Source of the DNA: Candidatus Peribacteraceae bacterium
GTDB lineage: Bacteria; Patescibacteriota; Gracilibacteria; Peribacterales; Peribacteraceae
NCBI GenBank assembly: GCA_028703835.1
Contig: JAQVMB010000016.1
Span: 1-33,582 of the forward strand
DNA length: 33,582 bases
Direction: 5' to 3'
Part shown: piece by piece, positions 23,422-29,728 of the stretch
Layout: every line of letters begins with the position of its first letter
How positions within the stretch are numbered: position 1 is the stretch's first letter
The notes under the pieces: model-generated
The model's database searches: none
Seen by the model: only the letters and a program-made list of their open reading frames with translations
Told to the model about the DNA's origin: nothing
Position numbers and translations under genes: made by a program

Positions 23422-23450
23422 GTGTACATGTTTTGTGTTTGTCGATCGTC

Positions 23451-23485
23451 ACCCCTTCCCCTGTGGAGGAAAGGGACGGGGGATG
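23451..23485 (+). repeat. REP-like GC hairpin, degenerate copy
   Basis: CCCCTTCC (23452-23459) pairs imperfectly with GGAAAGGG (23468-23475), followed by ACGGGGGATGAGGG. With 23387-23421 it forms a closely spaced pair, as is common for REP elements. Confidence 0.5.
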
Positions 23486-23514
23486 AGGGAAAAATAGGAA
23501 AAAATGCGGTGACC

Positions 23515-23775
23515 TCACGCATGCCGAATCATCGCCGTGAACGGATGCCACAGGCAACCCGCTTTGCACTTGGCGCAATATTGTTTGCCATATTCATGAC
23601 GGGGCCCGTCCACGCAGAGCGCCTCGCAACAATCGGAGCGCATGTGCAGACGCTGGTCCGCCGTGATCACCGCCGCCTTCCCCTTGTTCTTGATGTGCTC
23701 ATGGCAGTACGTCTTGCCGTACGTCGGTGCGGTACAGCCGTCGACGAGGCAGGCTTTGTGCTGTTTGGCTTGCAT
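23515..23775 (-). CDS. Small duplicated zinc-finger-like protein
   Basis: 86 aa from the ATG at 23775. Two similar halves each end in a Y-G-K-x-Y-C-x-x-[H/C] motif: C9, C14, then YGKTYCHEH (C24, H27); and C49/C50, C54, then YGKQYCAKC (C67, C70), with C74 beyond. Each half could bind one zinc ion. No signal peptide or membrane segment. The regular spacing of Cys residues and the duplication argue that this is a real gene, although the opposite strand also has an open frame. I do not know the family. It could be a nucleic-acid or protein-binding adaptor. It stands alone, opposite in direction to both neighbours. Confidence 0.68.
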   Translation of the reverse strand: MQAKQHKACLVDGCTAPTYGKTYCHEHIKNKGKAAVITADQRLHMRSDCCEALCVDGPRHEYGKQYCAKCKAGCLWHPFTAMIRHA

Positions 23776-23938
23776 GGACAAGGTGGAAGAGAACGCGGCT
23801 TGCGTAAGGGTTTGACGGTAGGCGCATAGAGAGTGAATGACAATGGGAAAGGCCGATTAATTGCCTGAAAACCCGCTAATTTCGTAAGCATGGGCACGGC
23901 CGCTCGTCATGGTATGGCGACAGCTTCCCCTTTGCCCC

Positions 23939-24823
23939 ATGCACACCTATTTCAAACGTTCTCTCGCCTTCTTCTTTCCTCTCTTCCTCGCACTGCCGAT
24001 CGCCGCGTCCGCCGCGGACCCGGAGGACGCAACCATGCCGATGACGGGGACGGGATTTTGGACGATGCCGTTCCTGCAAATGCCGGACTTCGACGCAATG
24101 GACATGATGCAATGGATGCGGGACACCGGGAGCGGTTCGATGACGGACTGGATGCATGAAACGGAGAGCGGATCGCTGCAGATGCCCGACTGGATGCGCG
24201 AGACGGGGAGCGGATCACTGGACAACTGGACGTGGGAGACGGGAACGGGATCGCTGGATGACTGGAGATGGGGAACGGGAACGGGATCGCTCAGTGACTG
24301 GATGCGGGACACGGGGAGCGGATCGACGCAGCCCGCCTACCGCGCGACGGGGACGGGGAGCTTGGACAGTCTGACGGGCGACGACTTCGACGCGGCCTTC
24401 CTCAATCAGATGGCCGACCATCATCGCGGTTCGGTGGCGATGGCCAGGCTGGCCAGGAACCGCGCATCACACACCGAACTGCGTGACTTCGCGCAGGCTA
24501 TCGTGACGAATCAGCGCGCGGAAATCGCGCAGATGGAGGATTGGTCGGACGCGCGGGGATATGACATGGATATGACGGGGATGAACGGCTCCGAGGATGC
24601 GGTGCGGGAGCTGCGTGGCCTGCGCGGCGAGGAATTCGACCGGGCATTCCTCATGCACATGATCCCGCACCACCAAGATGCCGTGGCCATGGCGCAGATG
24701 GCGCTCGACCGTTCCGCGCACGAGGAAGTGAAGGAGATGGCGCGCGAGATCATCACGGACCAACGGGAAGAGGTCGACCGGATGCGCGGCTGGCAGGAGA
24801 CGTGGGGATATGAAGAAGAGTGA
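23939..24823 (+). CDS. Exported DUF305 protein with tandem Trp-rich repeat
   Basis: 294 aa from the ATG at 23939. The signal peptide (1-26) ends IAASAA before Asp27. Residues ~57-143 are a tandem repeat of about 13 residues, W-x-x-[E/D/G]-T-G-[S/T]-G-S-[L/M]-x-[D/N]. Two ferritin-like DUF305 halves follow: FDAAFLNQMADHHRGSVAMA (150-169) and FDRAFLMHMIPHHQDAVAMA (233-252), each with the conserved His pair (161/162 and 244/245). DUF305 proteins are periplasmic or secreted and often linked to copper or other metals; the exact function is not established. The Trp repeat looks like a stalk or adhesive linker. It is the nearest plus-strand neighbour of the cytochrome-b5-like lipoprotein gene, which has its own promoter. 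Confidence 0.92.
   Translation: MHTYFKRSLAFFFPLFLALPIAASAADPEDATMPMTGTGFWTMPFLQMPDFDAMDMMQWMRDTGSGSMTDWMHETESGSLQMPDWMRETGSGSLDNWTWETGTGSLDDWRWGTGTGSLSDWMRDTGSGSTQPAYRATGTGSLDSLTGDDFDAAFLNQMADHHRGSVAMARLARNRASHTELRDFAQAIVTNQRAEIAQMEDWSDARGYDMDMTGMNGSEDAVRELRGLRGEEFDRAFLMHMIPHHQDAVAMAQMALDRSAHEEVKEMAREIITDQREEVDRMRGWQETWGYEEE
24107..24367 (+). repeat. Minisatellite encoding the Trp-Thr-Gly repeat of the DUF305 protein
   Basis: Six to seven imperfect in-frame units carry the shared core GACTGG...GGGAGCGGATCG or GGGAACGGGATCG. They encode x-D-W-x-x-x-T-G-x-G-S-L. Units differ in length (about 33-39 bp) and in nucleotide sequence, so they are not very recent. Confidence 0.8.
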
Positions 24824-24874
24824 TGAGTGATGCGGCGGCCGCAGCGTGCCCGACGGCGCGCCGGGGGTGACTGT

Positions 24875-24903
24875 TTGCTCAAAGTCGCCCGTTCAGGCAT
24901 ACT
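24875..24903 (+). promoter_or_regulatory. Promoter of the cytochrome-b5-like gene
   Basis: TTGCTC (24875-24880), exact 17-bp spacer, CATACT (24898-24903). The start codon is 29 nt further on, and the leader is C/T-rich without a Shine-Dalgarno sequence. Confidence 0.5.
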
Positions 24904-24932
24904 GAGCCTTCACTCTTTTTCCCCATACCATC

Positions 24933-25304
24933 ATGCACAAGGCCATCCCCTCCCTCCTCCTCTCCGCCGCCGTCCTCCTGCTGGCGGGATGCCAACCGCA
25001 GCAGCCGGCCGCGGATACCGACACACCCGTCCCCGTCGTGCAGGACGAATCCTCTTCCGCAGCCGACGCGCTGTTCACGATGGATGACGTCGCGACGCAC
25101 GCCACTGAACAGGACTGTTACACCGTCGTGAACGAAAACGTCTACGACGTCACGTCCTTCATCAGCCGCCATCCGGGAGGCGCCGCGAAGATCATCGCGC
25201 TCTGCGGGACGGACGGCACGGCGGCCTTCACCGGCAAGCACGGAGGCATGCCGAACCAGGAACGCACGCTCGCATCGATGCGGATCGGGACGCTGCGGGA
25301 GTAA
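24933..25304 (+). CDS. Cytochrome-b5-like heme-binding lipoprotein
   Basis: 123 aa. The lipoprotein signal peptide has the lipobox LLAGC, with Cys20 as the lipidated residue. After a short Pro/Ser-rich linker, residues ~46-123 form a cytochrome-b5 domain: YTVVNENVYDVTSFISRHPGGAAKI, with His80 in the HPGG motif and the second axial His103 in FTGKHGG. Both heme ligands are present, so heme binding outside the cytoplasm is likely. Cys62 and Cys91 could form a disulfide. Short bacterial proteins of this kind are known, but their redox partners usually are not. In an organism with so few redox genes nearby, the electron partner is unclear. Confidence 0.93.
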   Translation: MHKAIPSLLLSAAVLLLAGCQPQQPAADTDTPVPVVQDESSSAADALFTMDDVATHATEQDCYTVVNENVYDVTSFISRHPGGAAKIIALCGTDGTAAFTGKHGGMPNQERTLASMRIGTLRE

Positions 25305-25387
25305 TTCTCTCCGGAAAAACCGCTTCAATCGCAAGAATGACGGCGCCAATACGCCTGTACAATGATACTTGCGTAATATTTATATTA

Positions 25388-25415
25388 TTGACTAATATCA
25401 TTTTTCCACTATACT
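25388..25415 (+). promoter_or_regulatory. Sigma70-type promoter of the 25425 gene
   Basis: TTGACT (25388-25393), 16-bp spacer, TATACT (25410-25415), then 9 nt to the GTG start at 25425. This strong match fixes the GTG as the likely start and implies a nearly leaderless mRNA. Confidence 0.72.
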
Positions 25416-25424
25416 CTCTCCCCT

Positions 25425-26156
25425 GTGAGCACCGTCTTTACCCCTGCCAGCGAACAGCTTGAACTGCCCGTCGCCGCACCTGCGGCTGCGGCCGCCGATG
25501 GGGAAAAAACGGACGTCGTTCTTCTGGAACGCTATCGCGCCGCCCTCGATCTCGGCTACTGCCAAGCGGTGGCAGACATGATCGGCGGAACCGTGACGGC
25601 AAAGCGCGTGCGCGACGTCATCGCGCTCTCCAACGCCGGCGGCCATATCGCCCATGGCATCAAACGTGAAGCGTATGTTTCCGCGATTCGGAAAGAGGGC
25701 ATCAAACCTCTCACGCCGGAAGGAAGCCATCCTGACGGTTCCAGCTACTGGACATCGGGAAAGGAAATATTCGGCCAAGGCAACGCGCGCGGCGTCAACA
25801 CTTTCGATACCACGTTCTTCGACTACGGCCATTCGTACGAGCACTCGGACACCCGCACCGTCATGACCATCGCCCTCACCAACCGCGCCGCCGTCTGCCG
25901 ATGCTTGGGCACATCCATCCCGTTCCAGCCCGACGGCTGCCTCGACATCGGTCAAACCATCCCCCGCGACGCCATCCATCTCCTTCGCGTCGAAGTGCCG
26001 CATGCCCCCGCTTTCAGCCATGAGGAAGCACGGGCGAACGGGCGACAGGCCGAGCAAAGGATGTTCGAGCTTCTCGAAGGAGCGCTGGAAGAAGGATATG
26101 AAGCCGGAGGGGAAACGGCGGTTCTGATGGATATGGAAACCGCAGAAAAGCACTAA
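25425..26156 (+). CDS. Protein of unknown function (possible ADP-ribosyltransferase-like fold)
   Basis: 243 aa from a GTG start supported by the promoter 9 nt upstream. The N-terminal 28 residues are Ala/Pro-rich and probably disordered. The middle reads IAHGIKREAYVSAIRKEGIKPLTP, SYWTSGKEIFGQGNARGVNTF and YGHSYEHSD, then VMTIALTNR. The order H-G...I-x-x-E-G-I-x-P...S-G-K recalls ADP-ribosyltransferase or RNA 2'-phosphotransferase folds, but I cannot show a complete motif, so this is only a suggestion. No membrane segments. It is followed 58 nt later by the nucleoside diphosphate kinase gene on the same strand and may be co-transcribed with it. Confidence 0.72.
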   Translation: MSTVFTPASEQLELPVAAPAAAAADGEKTDVVLLERYRAALDLGYCQAVADMIGGTVTAKRVRDVIALSNAGGHIAHGIKREAYVSAIRKEGIKPLTPEGSHPDGSSYWTSGKEIFGQGNARGVNTFDTTFFDYGHSYEHSDTRTVMTIALTNRAAVCRCLGTSIPFQPDGCLDIGQTIPRDAIHLLRVEVPHAPAFSHEEARANGRQAEQRMFELLEGALEEGYEAGGETAVLMDMETAEKH

Positions 26157-26214
26157 AGCAGAAACTGTCCCGTCTGGATGTCGTATCGTCTGTATTTCTC
26201 TTCGTTCGTCTCCC

Positions 26215-26715
26215 ATGGATCAATCCCCGACAACCGCCGCCAAGGAGTACTCCCTCATCCTGCTCAAGCCGGACGCCGTGGAACAGGGCATCTGTCTGCA
26301 CGTTCTCCATCGCATCGTCCATGACATCAAGGGACGGATCCGCGCGAGTAAAATTTTTCACTTCACGGACGAGACACTTCAGAAGCACTACGCGCACATT
26401 GCGAAAGAACCGTTCTTTCCGCGCATTCAGCAATATATGACCCGTACCGAAGTGTGGGCCAACGTCGTGGAAGGAGGACCGGACTCCATCCGGCACATCC
26501 GTGACATCATCGGCTCGACGGATCCGCGGAAAGCAAAGCCGGGAACCATTCGCCACAAATTTGGAAAGGTGAGTGACGACGATGTGCTCAACGTCGTACA
26601 CGCGTCCGGCAGCCAAGATGAGGCGCTGCAGGAAATCAAAAATCTGTTTACCGCGGACGAAATCCGCAATGCCGTCCCCGAGATCGCCGACCGCATCTTC
26701 GGGCCGAAAGCCTGA
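26215..26715 (+). CDS. ndk: Nucleoside diphosphate kinase
   Basis: 166 aa, slightly longer than the usual ~140-150. The phosphate-binding KPDAV (18-22) is intact. GSTDPRKAKPGTIRHKFG (100-117) matches the conserved G-x-T-D-P-x-x-A-x-P-G-[T/S]-I-R segment. The catalytic histidine is His129 in NVVHASGS, where most family members have N-x-x-H-G-S-D-S, so the loop after the histidine is unusual (Asp to Gly). An N-terminal extension of ~10 residues precedes the first strand. The enzyme transfers the gamma-phosphate between nucleoside triphosphates and diphosphates in the cytosol. It sits between an unknown gene and the glycosyltransferase gene, without an obvious pathway link. Confidence 0.94.
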   Translation: MDQSPTTAAKEYSLILLKPDAVEQGICLHVLHRIVHDIKGRIRASKIFHFTDETLQKHYAHIAKEPFFPRIQQYMTRTEVWANVVEGGPDSIRHIRDIIGSTDPRKAKPGTIRHKFGKVSDDDVLNVVHASGSQDEALQEIKNLFTADEIRNAVPEIADRIFGPKA

Positions 26716-26726
26716 GGAACGGCCAT

Positions 26727-26755
26727 TTGCCCTGTTCGCAACCGATCGATAGCAT
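26727..26755 (+). promoter_or_regulatory. Candidate promoter of the GT39-type gene
   Basis: TTGCCC (26727-26732), exact 17-bp spacer, TAGCAT (26750-26755), then 6 nt to the GTG start at 26762. Both hexamers deviate from consensus, but the geometry repeats the pattern seen at other starts here. Confidence 0.4.
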
Positions 26756-26761
26756 GCTCAC

Positions 26762-28378
26762 GTGCCGATAATTGCTGCCGTTGCCGCCCGCTCCCGCGCC
26801 GCCGTCCGGCGCATCGCCCCGCACGCGCGACAGGTGACGGCGCTGGCTTTCTGCGCGCTGCTCCTCCTCGGCTGGCTGCTGCGCGGGAGCTACGGCCTTT
26901 CGATGGACGAAATACCGCTCCTGGCGTACGGCCAACAGGCGTGGGATTATTTCTTCTTCGACGGGGCCCCCGAGCCCGCGGCCGTGGACTGGACGTTCCA
27001 CACGCCCCTCCTCCAAATGGCGTTCATCGCCGTCACGCGCATCGTCCGCATCGCCGACATGCACGACATGCTCCTGGCGAAACGCTTCTTCAACATCGTC
27101 GTCTTCTCCGTCGGCTGGCTCGCCTTCCTGGGGCTCGTGCGGCGCCTGACGGGGAGCCGGTGGTGGGCGCTCCTCGGCGGCCTGTGGCTGATCCTCTCCC
27201 CGCGGCTCTTCGCCCACGCGTTCTACAACCCGAAAGACGTCCCGACGCTGGCATTCTTCACGCTCGCCGTCCTGCTCCTCGTGCGGCTCCTGGAACGGCC
27301 GACGTTCCTGCGCCTCGCCCTCTTCGCGCTTGCGGCGGGATTCACGATCAGCCTGCGCCCCTTCGGCCTGCTCCTGCCTTGCCTCGCCCTGCTCCCGCTC
27401 TGCTTTGAAGCATGGGAAAACAGAGGCGCCGAACGGCGGCGATGGCTCCTCCTCGCCGGAGGCGCCGTCCTCGCGACCGCCGTCTGCACGGTCGCCGTCT
27501 GGCCGCTCCTCTGGCATGACCCCGTCGGGCGTTTCCTCGGCGCCATCGGCGACAACGTCTCGCGCAATGACGAGGGGTTCTACCTCGGCATGACGCGGTC
27601 GCGTTTCCCCTGGCACTACCTCTTCGTGTGGATGGGCGTCACCATTCCCGCCGCCTACACCGTCCTCTTCCTGGCCGGCACGGCGTTCGCGGCGACGTGG
27701 GCCGTGCGCCAGCCGCGTTCGTTCCTGCGGGAATCGCCCGTCGCCGCGCTCGCGCTCCTGTGGTTCGCCCTCCCCGTGGCCGCACGGCTCACGGGGCGCA
27801 TCGGCCTCTTCGACGAGTGGCGCCACCTCCTCTTCGTCTATCCGGCCTTCCTGCTCCTGGCGCTCGCGGGATGCCGCGCGCTGCTCGCCGCGCTCCCCCG
27901 GCGGTGGATGCGGGGGACGGCCGCGGCGCTCGTCGCCGCGCAGATGGCGTCCGTCGGATGGTGGATGGTGCGCAACCACCCCTTCGAATACATGTACTTC
28001 AGCGTTCCCGCGGCGTGGGCGCAGGGGCGGATGGAGCTGGACTACTGGGGCGTGTCGCACCGCGAAGGCCTGCGCTGGATCCTGGCCAACGACCCGCGGC
28101 CTTCCATCTCCGTGTACATCCGCGACACGGACGGCGTCGCCACGGTCCCGACCATGACGGAGGAGGAACGCGCCCGCCTGCGCGTGATGAAACGGCCGGA
28201 CGCCGCCGAGTACATCCTGGACACCCTGCGTTGGAGCGGGTACGAGCACGTCGTCCCGCCGGACCGCCTGGTCCATGCGCTCTCCGTCGACGGCCTCGCG
28301 TTCCTGTGGATCTACCGCGGCCCCTTCGAAACCGACCGTTTCCCGGTCTACGACTGGTGCGAGTATTGCAGGGACTGA
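26762..28378 (+). CDS. GT39/ArnT-type membrane glycosyltransferase (GT-C fold)
   Basis: 538 aa from GTG. About ten to twelve hydrophobic helices cover residues ~25-430. The first outside loop has the acidic pair SMDEIP (~50-55), where GT-C enzymes keep their catalytic Asp/Glu. FYNPKDVP (~158-165) is a conserved motif in this group of PMT_2-like proteins, and FDEWRHLLFVYPAF lies near the last helices. The C-terminal ~110 residues are a soluble outer domain (YWGVSHREGLRWIL onwards). Expected role: transfer of a sugar from a polyprenyl-phosphate donor to a surface acceptor such as a protein or glycolipid; the acceptor is unknown. It ends in a clear terminator. Confidence 0.85.
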   Translation: MPIIAAVAARSRAAVRRIAPHARQVTALAFCALLLLGWLLRGSYGLSMDEIPLLAYGQQAWDYFFFDGAPEPAAVDWTFHTPLLQMAFIAVTRIVRIADMHDMLLAKRFFNIVVFSVGWLAFLGLVRRLTGSRWWALLGGLWLILSPRLFAHAFYNPKDVPTLAFFTLAVLLLVRLLERPTFLRLALFALAAGFTISLRPFGLLLPCLALLPLCFEAWENRGAERRRWLLLAGGAVLATAVCTVAVWPLLWHDPVGRFLGAIGDNVSRNDEGFYLGMTRSRFPWHYLFVWMGVTIPAAYTVLFLAGTAFAATWAVRQPRSFLRESPVAALALLWFALPVAARLTGRIGLFDEWRHLLFVYPAFLLLALAGCRALLAALPRRWMRGTAAALVAAQMASVGWWMVRNHPFEYMYFSVPAAWAQGRMELDYWGVSHREGLRWILANDPRPSISVYIRDTDGVATVPTMTEEERARLRVMKRPDAAEYILDTLRWSGYEHVVPPDRLVHALSVDGLAFLWIYRGPFETDRFPVYDWCEYCRD

Positions 28379-28382
28379 CCTT

Positions 28383-28411
28383 CGCCGTTTGAACGCAGGG
28401 AACGGCGTTTT
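28383..28411 (+). terminator. Rho-independent terminator of the GT39-type gene
   Basis: CGCCGTT (28383-28389) pairs perfectly with AACGGCG (28401-28407) and is followed by TTTT. It begins 5 nt after the stop codon and just upstream of the next promoter, so the exchanger gene is an independent unit. Confidence 0.8.
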
Positions 28412-28419
28412 CTGTGATA

Positions 28420-28448
28420 TTGAACCAATCGATATTATGTGTTATAAT
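28420..28448 (+). promoter_or_regulatory. Sigma70-type promoter of the CaCA exchanger gene
   Basis: TTGAAC (28420-28425), exact 17-bp spacer, perfect TATAAT (28443-28448). The start codon is 16 nt downstream, giving a leader of ~10 nt without a Shine-Dalgarno sequence. Confidence 0.78.
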
Positions 28449-28464
28449 ATAACAAAGAACACAC

Positions 28465-29517
28465 ATGAGCACCATCCCGCACATCCTGCTTTTCCTGCTC
28501 GCCGGCGCGGCGATCTGGTTCCTGTCCGGCCTGCTCATCGACGCCGTCGACCGCGTCGCGAAACGGTACAACAAGCCGGGCTTCGCCGTGGCTTTCTTCG
28601 TGCTGGGGATGCTCACGTCCATCTCGGAATTCTCCGTGGCCGTCAACGCCACGCTGGAAGGCGTGCCGCAGGTCTCCGCGGGCAACCTGATGGGCGCGTC
28701 GCTCGTCCTCTTCCTCCTGCTCGTCCCGCTCCTGGCGGTGCTCGGCAACGGCATCCCCATGACGCGGGCGATCCGCCCGAGCAACGTGGCACTGCTCCTC
28801 CTGATCGTGCTGCTGCCCGCCCTGCTCGCGTTGGACGGCGCCGTGCTGCCCGTGGAAGGCGTCGCGCTGCTCCTCCTCTACGCCGCGCTCATCTTCCGCC
28901 TCCGCAAGAAGCACCCCGCGGAGGAAACCGCCGCCGACGCGCTCCAGGATACCCGGCGGGAACTGCTGAACAGCAGGCACGCCGGCGCCGCGGATGCGGG
29001 AAAGATCATCGTCGGGGGCATCCTCATCTTCGTGGCGGGGAACCTCCTCGTCCAGGAATCGGTGTACTTCGCGCAGATGCTCCGGATCCCGGTGTCCTTC
29101 ATCGGGCTCCTGCTCCTCGCCATCGGCACGAACATCCCCGAGCTGGTCATCGCGATACGGTGCATCCTCGGCAGGCACAAGGACATCGCGCTCGGCGACT
29201 ACCTGGGCTCCGCCGCCACCAACTCGCTCATCTTCTGCCTCCTCGCCGTCGCCAACGGGCCGTTCCTCATCGAGTCGAGCGAAGTGCTGGTGACATCCGT
29301 CCTCTTCGGCGCCGGCCTCGGCCTCTTCTACCTCTTCTCCCGGTCGAAGGAGATCCTCTCACGGAAGGAAGGAGCCGTTCTCCTGGCCCTGTACGCCCTC
29401 TTCCTCGCGACGCAGATCCTGAACGCCGCACGCCTCTCCCGGGAGGAAACGCCGCTGGAAGCGCTCCGGCACGCGGCACCGCCGGTGGCTGCCGCGGATG
29501 ATGCGGCCACGCTCTGA
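28465..29517 (+). CDS. CaCA-family Na+/Ca2+ (or cation/Ca2+) exchanger
   Basis: 350 aa with about ten hydrophobic helices and the two inverted alpha repeats of the family. Alpha-1 has LGMLTSISEFSVAV (48-61) with Glu55 and SAGNLMGASLV (71-81). Alpha-2 has IGTNIPELVIAI (220-231) with Glu226 and ALGDYLGSAATNSL (242-255). The key acidic residues are present, although alpha-1 reads TSISE instead of the common G-T-S-x-P-E. The charged loop at ~146-176 separates the halves. Expected role: export of Ca2+ in exchange for Na+ or H+. It converges with the Ca2+-ATPase gene, giving two calcium exit routes side by side. It has its own strong promoter. Confidence 0.92.
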   Translation: MSTIPHILLFLLAGAAIWFLSGLLIDAVDRVAKRYNKPGFAVAFFVLGMLTSISEFSVAVNATLEGVPQVSAGNLMGASLVLFLLLVPLLAVLGNGIPMTRAIRPSNVALLLLIVLLPALLALDGAVLPVEGVALLLLYAALIFRLRKKHPAEETAADALQDTRRELLNSRHAGAADAGKIIVGGILIFVAGNLLVQESVYFAQMLRIPVSFIGLLLLAIGTNIPELVIAIRCILGRHKDIALGDYLGSAATNSLIFCLLAVANGPFLIESSEVLVTSVLFGAGLGLFYLFSRSKEILSRKEGAVLLALYALFLATQILNAARLSREETPLEALRHAAPPVAAADDAATL

Positions 29518-29542
29518 GGGGAAGGACGGCTTTCGGGAAGAA

Positions 29543-29670
29543 TACAAGAATTCAGGGCACCAGGAATTCAGGAAAGGATCCAAGACATCAAGGTACCAAG
29601 AATCAAGGAGCCCTTGGGATCCTGTTTCTTGAGATCCTTCCTGTATTCCTGCAATCCTGCGATCTTGGCT
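29543..29670. terminator. Long inverted repeat between convergent Ca2+ transporter genes
   Basis: The segment 29561-29585 (starting CAGGAATTCAGG) is complementary, with few mismatches, to 29627-29651 (ending TGTATTCCTG). Weaker pairing extends outward to about 29543 and 29670. The inner part also folds (CAAGG/CCTTG around 29604-29616). A stem of this length between two converging genes is probably a bidirectional terminator or mRNA 3'-end barrier. It lacks a clear T tract. Confidence 0.55.
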
Positions 29671-29728
29671 GCGCAAGGGTTGCATGAACATCCCATGGAA
29701 ACATCCATTGAACGAAACGATGGAATGA

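Noticed and set aside
26648..28276. 542-aa open frame on the minus strand
   Set aside because: Antisense of the GT39-type gene; Glu/Arg/Gly-rich low-complexity translation caused by GC-biased codons.
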